Assembly (NCBI GenBank): GCA_036402075.1
Contig: DASWTP010000201.1
Span: forward strand, 18,052-82,051
Length of the DNA stretch: 64,000 nucleotides
Direction: 5' to 3'
Origin: Chryseosolibacter sp036402075
GTDB lineage: Bacteria > Bacteroidota > Bacteroidia > Cytophagales > Cyclobacteriaceae
Positions 7,562-15,668 of the stretch are shown in pieces (position 1 is the stretch's first letter; each line of letters starts with the position of its first letter). The notes under the pieces are model-generated. The model made no database searches, was not told the DNA's origin, and saw only the letters and a list, made by a program, of their open reading frames with translations. The position numbers were made by a program, and so were the translations under genes.

Positions 7562-7596
7562 AGGTGTACCCCGACATGGTCGGGGCCGGTTAGCAC
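7562..7596 (+). pseudogene. tRNA-Pro 5' remnant interrupted by a palindrome
   Basis: GAGGTGTA and CCGGTTAGC of the tRNA-Pro 5' half recur here, but GCGCAGC between them is replaced by the perfect hairpin CCCCGAC-ATG-GTCGGGG (7569-7585). The rest of the tRNA is missing. The hairpin core is the same as that of the palindrome at 15516-15537 next to tRNA-Ala. Confidence 0.6.
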
Positions 7597-8023
7597 AATC
7601 TCGATAGTAATCGGTGATCACTTGACCCGACTTCTACGTTGGTGTTCTTATTTTCTTACGTGAATCCCAACTGACACCCTTCCTGTCATCTAAAAAAAGT
7701 GAAACAGAATTGTCTTCAGGAACCGCAGAATCGCCTGCATTGTCGTGTTGTTTACCGGCTCAATCCATTTTACTGTCGCTTCTTTCGCCTTCCTTTTCCG
7801 GCCTTTTTTATTCTTTCCCATTGGCGTTGCTGTCTATTGTAGCAAAACAAATTTCGAAAAGCTATCATCAACCCCACGAAAAACGGGCTGCAAGTTTGTC
7901 GGGATTTGCATGTCAGATTTGAAATGAGTCATCGTCTGTCAATGACAAGAATTTCTTTTTTTAAATGCCCGACATAAATTGTCGAAGCAACATTGAACTT
8001 AACCGAAGTTTTCCCGACTCCAT
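7597..8023. other. Gene-poor stretch
   Basis: Only short, compositionally odd open frames (7710-7922, 7745-7927) are found, with no family resemblance and no promoter or start context. I see no RNA gene. It may be the eroded remainder of the tRNA-Pro-linked insertion. Confidence 0.4.
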
Positions 8024-8233
8024 ATGGAACGCCTGCCAGTATCTTCCTCTATGGCCAAATCGATAGGTCACGACCCGTTTCAATCCATTCTTGAAATCGA
8101 ATTTACATCCGGAGAGGTATGGCAGTTCCTTAACGTGCCGCACGATGTGTACAAGGAAATGTTGACCTTTTCCATCGGAAGGTATTTTCACGCGTTTATT
8201 CGCGGGAAGTATGAAGAGAGAAGAGTCAACTGA
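8024..8233 (+). CDS. KTSC-domain protein
   Basis: The 69-residue protein fits the KTSC domain, a small alpha/beta domain named after lysyl-tRNA synthetase C-terminal fusions. The order is conserved: SSSMAKSIGHD, then LEIEFTSGEVWQFLNVP and VYKEMLTFSIGRYFHAFIRGKY. KTSC proteins are stand-alone or fused in many bacteria, with nucleic-acid binding suspected but not shown. An inverted-repeat element follows directly. Confidence 0.8.
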   Translation: MERLPVSSSMAKSIGHDPFQSILEIEFTSGEVWQFLNVPHDVYKEMLTFSIGRYFHAFIRGKYEERRVN

Positions 8234-8234
8234 G

Positions 8235-8410
8235 GCGTCAAATGCCAAAGGCCAAATACCAAGATCCAAAGACCAGGATCCAAAAAAGAAGCTCAGCCCC
8301 ATGAGAACACTCTTGAACTTCAATCGCCATTGCAACCAGGTTCTGGCGTGTGAGTGGTAAGTATTTAATCTTGGTTTTTGGGATTAGACTTTCGGACTTC
8401 GATTCGTCTT
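8235..8410. repeat. Low-complexity inverted repeat, CCAAAGACCAAATACC family
   Basis: The left arm (8235-8290) repeats variants of ATCCAAAGACC and CCAAATACC; the right arm (8357-8410) has complementary words such as TCTTGGTTTTTGG. The same vocabulary returns, more clearly, at 38539-38692. Confidence 0.5.
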
Positions 8411-8417
8411 TCAGTCG

Positions 8418-9812
8418 CTATAGCAAAACGAGCGGCTTCACGCGATTAATTGAATCAACCATCGCACGATCTTTCTTGTATAAGTCCTTGTAAAACTTAA
8501 CGGTGTCACCTTCCTGCTCGACCGTGAAGTAATTCAAGTGCACGGGAATTGGTCTTACGATTTTGACTTCAAGTCGTTTCTGCACCATCAGGTATTGCTC
8601 AAGATCGGCCGCATCAACGTATGTGTCGTCATCCTTCGCCAGGTATTTCGCGAGGTCAACGGCTTTCTGAACGCGAATACATCCATGACTGAGCGCACGG
8701 TCCGATTTCGCAAAAAGTCTGCGGGCATTCGTATCGTGCAGGTAAACACCATAATTGTTCGGAAACACAAACTTGATCACGCCCATCGTATTTTCGGATC
8801 CCTCACGCTGGCGCAAAACGTACGGAAAATTTTCGGGCGTATACTTCTTCCAGTCAACAGCAGAATTCTTGATTACTTTGCCTTTCGAGTCGATTACCTG
8901 GTAGTTGTGCTTGCGCAGGTAATTGGTATCCGCCTGCACGGAGGGAAGAATTTCTTTGAGGATGCTGCGAGGAACGTGCCAGTAAGGATAAATAATAAAC
9001 GACTGCACAACACTCTTGATATTCGGTGTAGGGGTCTCGGGCTTGCCGATGATGACCCGCGACTGCATGATAATAGAATCGTCTTCAACAACTTTCAATT
9101 GGAAAGAAGGAACATTCACGGCAATGTATCGCTTCGGAATTGGTGGTTCCCATCGCCACCGCTCCATTGAGGCAATAAGCTGATCTCTGCGCCTGGCGAC
9201 CGTAGTGTCTTGTAGGTTCTGTTGAAGAATTTTAACCAGTGAATTTTTGATCACCGAATATTCCGGGTTCTGAGGCTCCCGACTTCGAAGTAACGCAGTT
9301 ATGGAATGAGTCGCCAACGCGGACTTTAAGGCCTCCCTTGCATCGGTCAGCTCGAGCGAATCCAGTTTTATCCGAGCGAACGTTTTTTTCTCAACGCGGC
9401 CATTCTTCAGGTGATACCATAACGTGATAAAGGAATCCGTGAGGAGCGCATCGATGGCTGCTGCGTTTTGGTGATCGAATTTATCGCGCATTAGCGTATT
9501 GATGCGTGTGGAGTGATAATCTTCGGCCACAAGACCAAGCTCTTCTGAACGATTGATAAACCGAACAAGGCTATCAGCATCCGCCTTAACAGCAAATGAA
9601 TCCATCCACACCATGGTAAACTGGCTCATCTCGTAAAACTTTTGAACTGAAGTTTGTGCGTTCAGCGGCAGCGAGCGAATATCATTCAATTTAAGGGTGA
9701 GGGGCACCGCGCTTTGTCGAAGAGGCTCGCTCGCAACAGGAGGTTTTGTCGCAGTTGTACATGCCGCCACCGCGATCGCCAGAATGATTACGCCAAGGGA
9801 AAGTCTCACCAT
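8418..9812 (-). CDS. L,D-transpeptidase lipoprotein (YcbB/LdtD type)
   Basis: The protein has a lipoprotein signal (MVRLSL..AVAAC), a long N-terminal scaffold with peptidoglycan-binding-like helices, and a C-terminal YkuD domain with the catalytic motif SHGCIRVQ about 90 residues from the end. The layout and length (464 residues) fit YcbB-type transpeptidases, which make 3-3 cross-links or attach proteins to peptidoglycan. The open frame extends to 9881, but ATG at 9812 gives the signal peptide directly. A TATATTTG box at 9814-9821 (minus) lies only 2 nt before that ATG, so a leaderless message or a slightly later start is possible. Confidence 0.9.
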   Translation of the reverse strand: MVRLSLGVIILAIAVAACTTATKPPVASEPLRQSAVPLTLKLNDIRSLPLNAQTSVQKFYEMSQFTMVWMDSFAVKADADSLVRFINRSEELGLVAEDYHSTRINTLMRDKFDHQNAAAIDALLTDSFITLWYHLKNGRVEKKTFARIKLDSLELTDAREALKSALATHSITALLRSREPQNPEYSVIKNSLVKILQQNLQDTTVARRRDQLIASMERWRWEPPIPKRYIAVNVPSFQLKVVEDDSIIMQSRVIIGKPETPTPNIKSVVQSFIIYPYWHVPRSILKEILPSVQADTNYLRKHNYQVIDSKGKVIKNSAVDWKKYTPENFPYVLRQREGSENTMGVIKFVFPNNYGVYLHDTNARRLFAKSDRALSHGCIRVQKAVDLAKYLAKDDDTYVDAADLEQYLMVQKRLEVKIVRPIPVHLNYFTVEQEGDTVKFYKDLYKKDRAMVDSINRVKPLVLL

Positions 9813-9995
9813 ACAAATATACGAAGTACGAAAATCTATACCGAGCCGCCCGACTGCCATAACGCCTACGTGAACTGCCAAAAATGCTTCAATTTGAAGC
9901 TCAAAAGCACACTTGTCGGCTGATGCGGAAAATTATTGTATTCGCTTTTGCGCCAATTTGTCTTTGAATACATTGGAAAAAATTGCTTTTACATC

Positions 9996-10970
9996 ATGGA
10001 CAAGTTTTTGAGCCATATGGCCAAATTCTTTCATATGGATGCATTTTCAAAAATGATAATTGAGGCCGTAGATAAGATCAAGAATGCGGTTGTTAAGATT
10101 GACGTTTATAAAACAGTGAAAGGTAAACTCCGGCCCGCAGGCTCGGGTTCCGGTTTCATTTTTTCTTCCGATGGGCTGGTTTTTACCAACAGCCACGTAG
10201 TGCACGGTGCCGAGCGCATTATGGTGAGTTTGTTAAATGAAAATGAAATTGAGGCAACGCTTATTGGCGAAGACCCGGACACAGACCTCGCTATTCTGAA
10301 AATTTACGCGGATGGATACTCGGTTGCAAAGTTAGGCGATGCGGGAGATTTGCAGATCGGTCAATTTGTTATTGCTATCGGAAATCCGTTTGGCTACCAG
10401 CACACCGTTACGGCCGGAGTGGTAAGTGCGCTAGGGCGATCGTTGCGTACGCAATCAGGTCATCTCGTAGACAATGTTATTCAGTCGGATGCCGCGTTGA
10501 ATCCCGGAAATTCCGGAGGGCCAATGATCAACACAGACGGAGAGGTGGTAGGTGTGAACACAGCGATCATCAATGGAGCGCAGGGGCTAAGTTTTTCCGT
10601 TGACATCAATACAGCAAAGGAAATCGCCACTCAGCTGATTCGCGATGGTAAAGTATTCAAAGGTTACCTTGGCGTAGCTATGCAGGAGGTTCCTATCACA
10701 CCAAAAATTTTAAGACACTACCACCTGCCGAACCGAAAGGGGCTGTTTGTTGTGAGCATAGAAAAAGACTCGCCTGCCTCACTTTCGCAACTGCAGGAAG
10801 GTGATATAATCGTATCATTTAACGGTAAGCCGGTCAATTCGCTGCATGAGCTCTTCAAAGAGCTGACACGAAAAGATATTCTCAGCGCGATAGATATTTC
10901 AGTGATTCGTCACACAGAGCTGCTTCATTTCACGATTTTTCCCGCTGTGCGAAAAGAACGTGTGAAGTAG
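9996..10970 (+). CDS. HtrA/DegP-like serine protease with PDZ domain, no signal peptide
   Basis: This trypsin-like S1C protease has the triad His in NSHVVHG, Asp in DTDLAIL and Ser in NPGNSGGP, followed by a single PDZ domain in the last ~95 residues (YLGVAMQEV to the end). The chosen ATG at 9996 gives 324 residues; an upstream TTG at 9936 is in frame but gives no better N-terminus. Neither start yields a convincing signal peptide or membrane anchor, unlike periplasmic DegP/DegS, so a cytoplasmic or atypically exported enzyme is suggested. Its 3' end overlaps the convergent hydrolase gene by 41 nt. Confidence 0.88.
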   Translation: MDKFLSHMAKFFHMDAFSKMIIEAVDKIKNAVVKIDVYKTVKGKLRPAGSGSGFIFSSDGLVFTNSHVVHGAERIMVSLLNENEIEATLIGEDPDTDLAILKIYADGYSVAKLGDAGDLQIGQFVIAIGNPFGYQHTVTAGVVSALGRSLRTQSGHLVDNVIQSDAALNPGNSGGPMINTDGEVVGVNTAIINGAQGLSFSVDINTAKEIATQLIRDGKVFKGYLGVAMQEVPITPKILRHYHLPNRKGLFVVSIEKDSPASLSQLQEGDIIVSFNGKPVNSLHELFKELTRKDILSAIDISVIRHTELLHFTIFPAVRKERVK

Positions 10971-11814
10971 GCAGAGCTTCACTGGGTTCGGTAATGAAAT
11001 CCACGACTTCCTTCACCACCGTTGTCGACCGGAGATTGTGACCGAACCCTTTTGTGGTGATCAGTCGCGACCGTTCCCACGCCTTATGCAACGGAATTGA
11101 ATAGTGGTAGGGCGCTTCATCATCGTCCTCATCATGAATGATCAGCCCCTTTACATTTACGCTGTCAATGAATCGCCTGGTTGAGAAGTAGTCGGGTGTG
11201 ACTTCGTATCGGCTTGCAAAATGGTCCAGCACGAGGTTCAACGTCCTGGAATTAAGCCTCAGCGTTTTCTGGAAAACGGAAATAAAATCACTTGCTTCAC
11301 CTGGTGGGGCAAGCAGCACCAGCTGATTGACCTGGAGCAATGGATATTTATGAAATGTGTGAAGCAACGAAAAACCGCCAAGGGAGTGGCCGACCACGCT
11401 ATGGAAAGGTCCGTTGTCACGAATGAAGTTTTCTATCAACGAGCTGTATAGTGGCACCGAGAGAAAACTTCCTGACGACAGGCCATGGCCGGGAGCATCG
11501 ATTGAATAAATGGTGAACTCATCGCTTTTCAACGCTTCAATGTATGGCTTCCACCGATACGTGTGGCTCTGCCATCCATGAAGAAAGAGAATCTTCTTCT
11601 TCCCGGTCCCCCAGCGGTAAGCCTGAATCTTTTCATCTTCATGATCGACCGTGATTTTCTCAGCGGTGTTAAAGAATTGTTTTTGTTTTTCGTTTACCGG
11701 AACGCGGAACGGTTTGCAAAAAAGGAGAAATCCATGTTCTGCAGCCTTTGCAGGCGAAACCAATGCAAGGGTGTTCAGGTAAAGCCCATAAAGTCGAATG
11801 ATCAGATTTTTCAT
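10930..11814 (-). CDS. Alpha/beta hydrolase under TetR control
   Basis: The 294-residue protein has an alpha/beta-hydrolase core: oxyanion motif LFLHGWQSH (about residues 74-82), strand and turn YSIDAPGHGLSSG, nucleophile Ser in VVGHSLGGFS, and the late His in KGFGHNLRST. Substrate cannot be read from sequence. It lies downstream of the TetR gene on the same strand, and a near-perfect copy of the operator palindrome found before tetR lies 21-36 nt upstream of its start, so it is probably the regulator's main target. Its end overlaps the protease gene tail to tail. Confidence 0.88.
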   Translation of the reverse strand: MKNLIIRLYGLYLNTLALVSPAKAAEHGFLLFCKPFRVPVNEKQKQFFNTAEKITVDHEDEKIQAYRWGTGKKKILFLHGWQSHTYRWKPYIEALKSDEFTIYSIDAPGHGLSSGSFLSVPLYSSLIENFIRDNGPFHSVVGHSLGGFSLLHTFHKYPLLQVNQLVLLAPPGEASDFISVFQKTLRLNSRTLNLVLDHFASRYEVTPDYFSTRRFIDSVNVKGLIIHDEDDDEAPYHYSIPLHKAWERSRLITTKGFGHNLRSTTVVKEVVDFITEPSEALPTSHVLFAQREKS

Positions 11815-11834
11815 AAGCGTATCATTTTTATTTA

Positions 11835-11850
11835 GGTACCGATCGGTATC
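11835..11850. promoter_or_regulatory. TetR-type operator before the hydrolase
   Basis: GGTACCGATCGGTATC is a 16-bp palindrome with one mismatch, 21 nt upstream of the hydrolase start. The same palindrome (GATACCAATCGGTATC) precedes the TetR gene at 12470-12485. Confidence 0.75.
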
Positions 11851-11867
11851 TTCGTGTATAAAAAAAT

Positions 11868-12458
11868 TTAGAGTTCGATTTCCTTCAATTGCCGGTCCAG
11901 GAAGGCAGTAATCCTCCGGATGTCATCGTTGTTGCCCTTAAGCTTGCTCATCATAATGGCGCCTTCGAGCGAGGCAATGACCACCGCTGCGAACCCATCG
12001 ACATCCGTATTTTTTTTCAGCTGCTGAAAGCGGATGCCGTTCCTCAAGATGGTAGCGACTGACTCGCGCAAAATTTCGAGCACTTTCACAGCCTCCTTGC
12101 GCAACACCGGATGAGCGTCATCTGCTTCGATTGCCGCGTTCAGCAATGGGCATCCCCCTTTTAACTCCGGCTTCGTAACATAACTATCGAAGAAACGAAA
12201 GATGGCGCGCAGTTTTTCACCTGCTGTTTTTGCACCCTTTATTTTTTCCCGCAGCTTTAAAAACATGATGGAAGAAAGGTGATACAGCGTTTCGCGCTCG
12301 AGATCCTCTTTATTCTTAAAATGCCGGTAGATAGCACCCTTGGTAAGGCCTGTCGCATCTGTTATATCACTAATGGATGTAGCCTTATAACCCTGTGTAT
12401 TAAATAAAACACCGGATTTTAGCAAAATTTTCTCTTTTGTAACGTCAGGATTGCGCAT
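11868..12458 (-). CDS. TetR-family transcriptional repressor
   Basis: The 196-residue protein has the TetR N-terminal helix-turn-helix: KILLKSGVLFNTQGYKATS, then ITDATGLTKGAIYRHFKNKEDL with the recognition helix (about 34-52). The C-terminal ligand domain (55-196) carries GGCPLLNAA, typical of the TetR group related to YxaF/LmrA-like repressors. Matching palindromes before its own start (12470-12485) and before the downstream hydrolase (11835-11850) indicate auto-repression and control of that gene. The ligand is unknown. Confidence 0.92.
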   Translation of the reverse strand: MRNPDVTKEKILLKSGVLFNTQGYKATSISDITDATGLTKGAIYRHFKNKEDLERETLYHLSSIMFLKLREKIKGAKTAGEKLRAIFRFFDSYVTKPELKGGCPLLNAAIEADDAHPVLRKEAVKVLEILRESVATILRNGIRFQQLKKNTDVDGFAAVVIASLEGAIMMSKLKGNNDDIRRITAFLDRQLKEIEL

Positions 12459-12469
12459 CAGGCTACGAA

Positions 12470-12485
12470 GATACCAATCGGTATC
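12470..12485. promoter_or_regulatory. TetR-type operator before tetR
   Basis: GATACCAATCGGTATC is a near-perfect palindrome 12 nt upstream of the TetR start codon, matching the site before the hydrolase gene at 14 of 16 positions. Confidence 0.75.
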
Positions 12486-12676
12486 TTAAAATCCAAATGC
12501 CGTGGCGTATGATGGCGCGAAGCGAACGAATAGTAAAGTGCTGCTTAATTAATCGAGGGGTGCGGCCGCTGCGGGCGTCCACGTACCAGCGGTTTTGAAT
12601 CCTTGCCTGGCATCAGTTTTTTACCCACGTTAGCACGGCACCTGGGGGCAGTGTTCACAAACAAAACAGCAAAACA

Positions 12677-12862
12677 ATGTCAGAACTTAAATTAAAAGGC
12701 GCCTGGAATGAGATGAAGGGTAAGCTCAAGCAAAAGTATGGTCAACTCACGGACGATGATTTGACTTTTGCTGAAGGAAAAGAAGATGAATTGTACGGCC
12801 GTTTGCAACAACGTCTGGGCAAAACAAAAGAGGAGATTCGTAACGAGATCGAAAAACTTTAA
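12677..12862 (+). CDS. CsbD-family stress protein
   Basis: The 61-residue protein fits the CsbD family: LKGAWNEMKGKLKQKYGQLTDDDL, then EGKEDELYGRLQQRLGKTKEEI. CsbD proteins are small, hydrophilic and induced by general stress in many bacteria, with no known biochemical activity. It is a single-gene unit with a terminator 19 nt downstream. Confidence 0.92.
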   Translation: MSELKLKGAWNEMKGKLKQKYGQLTDDDLTFAEGKEDELYGRLQQRLGKTKEEIRNEIEKL

Positions 12863-12880
12863 TCCGTTATCGGTTTCTCT

Positions 12881-12925
12881 TGCTTTCTCCGTGTGTGTTG
12901 ATGCACATGGAGAAAGCATTTTTAT
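12881..12925 (+). terminator. Terminator of the CsbD gene
   Basis: TGCTTTCTCC (12881-12890) pairs with GGAGAAAGCA (12909-12918), and a T-rich tract follows. Confidence 0.85.
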
Positions 12926-12952
12926 TTTACCTGGTTCTCGCTATTTTCGGAC

Positions 12953-14050
12953 ATGAACCTGCGTTACCTTTCCCTACTTCTTCTTTGCTTTTCTAGCTGC
13001 ATTTCGTTTGGTCAAATCGCGCTTGATAGTTTGCTTCCCGTTCGCGGGTTCTGCATTGCAGCGCCAGTGCCTTCACAACTTGATCCGTTTGTTTCCTTTA
13101 TCGAAAAAGAGTTAGCTCCCAGAAAAGTAAATACCCTCATCCTTCGCGTTGACTACAATTATCAATTCCAGTCACATCCCGAGTTGCGCGACAGTATTGT
13201 CTTATCAAAAGCAGACGTAAAAAAACTGGTGGCCACCTGCAGAAAATACAAAATCAATCTCATCCCGCAGATTAACCTTCTCGGTCACCAGTCGTGGGCG
13301 TCAAAGACAAACAACCTGTTGCTGAAATATCCGCAATTTGATGAGACACCCCATGTGAAGATGCCGGCAAAATACGAATGGCCGAATGAGGACGGCTTGT
13401 ATTGCAAGAGTTATTGTCCGAACCATCCTGACGTTCACAAAGTCGTTTTCGCTTTAGTGGACGAGATTTGCGATGTATTTGAAGCTACTGCTTTTCATGC
13501 AGGGATGGATGAGGTGTTTTACATTGGAGACGACAAATGCCCACGCTGCAGCGGAGGCGATAAAGCCGAACTTTTTGCACAAGAGGTAAACCGAGTTTCA
13601 TCTCACCTGGCAGAAAAAAATCGCTTACTATGGATCTGGGGCGATCGTATGATCGATGGAAAGACCACAGGCCTGGGAATGTGGGAAGCGAGCATGAACA
13701 GCACCCACCGTTCAATTGACATGGTTTCAAAAAATGTTGTGATTTGCGACTGGCATTATGAGCGTGCGGACAAAACTGCTGTTCTCTTTGCAGCAAAAGG
13801 TTTCAATGTAATCACATGTCCATGGAGAAATCCTTCTGTTGCTGTTTCACAGCTCCACGACATGATCAATTTCCGGGAAACGTCAACGCCCCAAATGAAA
13901 GCAAGGTTTCAGGGTGTAATGCAAACCGTCTGGTCGGACACCAAAAGTTTTATTGACGGCTTCTATGGCAAGTCAAAAAATCCAGGGGAGGTCAACACAG
14001 CGTGGAACTGCTTCAGGCAATTGTTCGATGGTATCGCTCACCTGAAGTAA
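12953..14050 (+). CDS. Exported GH20-like beta-N-acetylhexosaminidase
   Basis: The 365-residue protein has a signal peptide ending at SFG-Q21 and a single TIM-barrel-like domain. HAGMDE (182-187) matches the H-x-G-x-D-E motif of glycoside hydrolase family 20, with Asp186 and Glu187 as the catalytic pair, and a late WSDTKSF loop fits the substrate-binding Trp. The usual N-terminal beta/alpha domain of GH20 is missing, so it is a minimal variant. Release of terminal N-acetylhexosamine is inferred. An aspartylglucosaminidase gene lies 2.4 kb downstream on the other strand. Confidence 0.82.
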   Translation: MNLRYLSLLLLCFSSCISFGQIALDSLLPVRGFCIAAPVPSQLDPFVSFIEKELAPRKVNTLILRVDYNYQFQSHPELRDSIVLSKADVKKLVATCRKYKINLIPQINLLGHQSWASKTNNLLLKYPQFDETPHVKMPAKYEWPNEDGLYCKSYCPNHPDVHKVVFALVDEICDVFEATAFHAGMDEVFYIGDDKCPRCSGGDKAELFAQEVNRVSSHLAEKNRLLWIWGDRMIDGKTTGLGMWEASMNSTHRSIDMVSKNVVICDWHYERADKTAVLFAAKGFNVITCPWRNPSVAVSQLHDMINFRETSTPQMKARFQGVMQTVWSDTKSFIDGFYGKSKNPGEVNTAWNCFRQLFDGIAHLK

Positions 14051-14218
14051 ATTCTTCGGCTGACTGTTTTAGCGAAAACCAAAAATCAGTGAGTGTCCGT
14101 TACATCAAACTACGTATTGGCACTACGCAAAAGTACTGAATTCCATTTTCTCCGATTACTTTCCACTCATCAGGCGGTATATTCGTTCACAGTATTTTAT
14201 TTCCCCCGATAGAATTTC

Positions 14219-15436
14219 ATGACTTCGATCTTGCATTCACAGCTCAAAAAAGAAGCCGTTACGGTATCCCTTCTTCCTACGCTGAAGTTTGTAGCGATCG
14301 GTATAATCTGGATTGTGTTGTCAGACCTTGCGCTATTTTTGTCGCAGGCTTCGGTTTCCACGCACTTTCCAATTTTTCACCTTGAGGTGTTGAAAGGAAC
14401 TCTGTTTGTGCTTGCGATGGGCGTCTTCTTTTTCATGATGCAGCGCAAAAATGACTCTGTGCATCGTGAAATTGCCGAGCTTGACCTGTTTCAAAGGAAT
14501 CCGCAGGCCATGATGATCTACAACCTGCAAACCATGCAATTTCTTGATGTGAACGAGGCTGCGGTAGGCGTTTACGGATACACGCGTGCCGAATTCCTTT
14601 CCATGAAAATCTGTGACATCCGTCTGAAAGAAGAGCTACCAACTCTCATTAAAGCCATTGAACAATTACAGAACGGGTTTCGATTCATTGGAGATTCGCG
14701 TCACATCCACAAGAACGGATCGATTGTGCACACCGAGGTGTCGGCTTATTCGATCACCTATAAGAAGCAGCATGCAGGTTTGATCATGGCCATCGATATC
14801 TCGAATCAAAAAAAGGCTGAACAGGCTTTGATCGAAGCTACCAAGTTGCACGAGCAGCAAATGCATGCCAAGCTGTATGAGGTTGCATTATTCAACAAAG
14901 AATTGCAGGTGCGCATCCGTGAGATCAACGCCAATAACGATGAACTCATTGAAGTTAATAAACTTCTCCAGCATGCGAGCCGGAATTCGGTCGCGCGCTA
15001 TGAGGCAAAAGTGTTGCGGATGCAACAATTGATGACCGAGGCCCTTGAAAACATGTCGGAGGCATTTTGGATTATTGACTTGAAAACTGCAGAGGCCACA
15101 TTCGCGAGCGCGGGAGCGCTATCATATTTTGGATGCTCCCGAAAATGCCTGGTGGACCGACCGAACTTATGGGAATCGTTCGTACACTCAAAGGACAAGA
15201 AGCGGATCAAGGAAGAGATGCTTCAACTTAATGATCATGACGAACTTGAGATTCAGTACCTGCACCAGGACGGCATAACAAGGATTTCACAAAAAATTCG
15301 GTTGATCAGGGATGAAGATGAGGCTGTAGAGAAGATTATGTGTGCAGTCCGCATCCCTGAGTCCCCTACCGAGGACTTATTTTCGATGACAACGAAAAAT
15401 GAAAGTTCGTGGAGAATATCGGAGTCGAACCGATGA
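14219..15436 (+). CDS. Membrane protein with two PAS domains and no output domain
   Basis: The 405-residue protein has two transmembrane helices (about 20-43 and 55-75), a PAS domain at 85-200 (NPQAMMIYNLQTMQFLDVNE, with a GYTRAEF loop and a PAC end), a charged coiled-coil (200-270) and a second PAS domain at 272-375. No histidine kinase, GGDEF, HTH or phosphatase domain follows. The last nine codons are antisense to tRNA-Ala (15410-15483), ending in WRISESNR. A natural frame may have lost its output domain, or the protein may signal by contact. Confidence 0.75.
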   Translation: MTSILHSQLKKEAVTVSLLPTLKFVAIGIIWIVLSDLALFLSQASVSTHFPIFHLEVLKGTLFVLAMGVFFFMMQRKNDSVHREIAELDLFQRNPQAMMIYNLQTMQFLDVNEAAVGVYGYTRAEFLSMKICDIRLKEELPTLIKAIEQLQNGFRFIGDSRHIHKNGSIVHTEVSAYSITYKKQHAGLIMAIDISNQKKAEQALIEATKLHEQQMHAKLYEVALFNKELQVRIREINANNDELIEVNKLLQHASRNSVARYEAKVLRMQQLMTEALENMSEAFWIIDLKTAEATFASAGALSYFGCSRKCLVDRPNLWESFVHSKDKKRIKEEMLQLNDHDELEIQYLHQDGITRISQKIRLIRDEDEAVEKIMCAVRIPESPTEDLFSMTTKNESSWRISESNR

Positions 15437-15483
15437 CCTCTTCCATGCCATGGAAGCGCTCTAGCCAGCTGAGCTAATCCCCC
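15410..15483 (-). tRNA. tRNA-Ala (GGC)
   Basis: The minus strand folds with acceptor GGGGGAT/ATTCTCC (two G-U pairs) and discriminator A, D-arm AGCTCAGCTGGCTAGAGC, anticodon stem CTTCC/GGAAG with loop ATGGCAT (anticodon GGC), and T-arm TCGGTTCGACTCCGA. CCA is not encoded. It overlaps the 3' end of the PAS gene by 27 nt in antisense. Confidence 0.92.
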
Positions 15484-15662
15484 TTTTGTTTTTCAACCCA
15501 TCTGAACTTGATCGCCTTCCCGACTCGTGTCGGGAAGCTTTCGTTAGCTGAGTTAAAATCCACTTGTTTTTGAATCAACTTAGCGAACCAAGCCAATCCT
15601 TTGCGATGCCAAATATAATGCGCGGGATGGAATCGCCAAATCATTGATGAAGCAAAGACCAA
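15474..15662 (-). CDS. Possible small ORF ending inside tRNA-Ala
   Basis: This 62-codon frame has no recognised family. It is listed because it contains the palindrome at 15516-15537 in frame (read as SFPTRVG) and its stop TAG is the TAG of tRNA-Ala, as the GIY-YIG gene stops in a tRNA relic at 278. It may be a relic of the same class of insertion rather than a real gene. Confidence 0.2.
   Translation of the reverse strand: MVFASSMIWRFHPAHYIWHRKGLAWFAKLIQKQVDFNSANESFPTRVGKAIKFRWVEKQKGD
15516..15537. repeat. Perfect palindrome next to tRNA-Ala
   Basis: CTTCCCGAC-TCGT-GTCGGGAAG forms a 9-bp stem with a 4-nt loop, 33 nt from the tRNA-Ala 5' end. It has no T-tract and so is not a standard terminator. 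It shares the core CCCGAC..GTCGGG with the hairpin in the tRNA-Pro remnant at 7569-7585. Confidence 0.7.
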
Positions 15663-15668
15663 ACGTTC

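Noticed and set aside
7710..7927. Two overlapping 60- to 70-codon ORFs
   Set aside because: No family, no start context, and composition unlike neighbouring genes; treated as non-coding.
7961..8335. 124-codon minus-strand ORF opposite the KTSC gene
   Set aside because: It is antisense to a recognisable KTSC domain and extends into the low-complexity repeat, which explains its aromatic stretch.
12540..12660. GC-rich patch before the CsbD gene as a riboswitch
   Set aside because: No conserved aptamer or terminator-antiterminator pair could be drawn.
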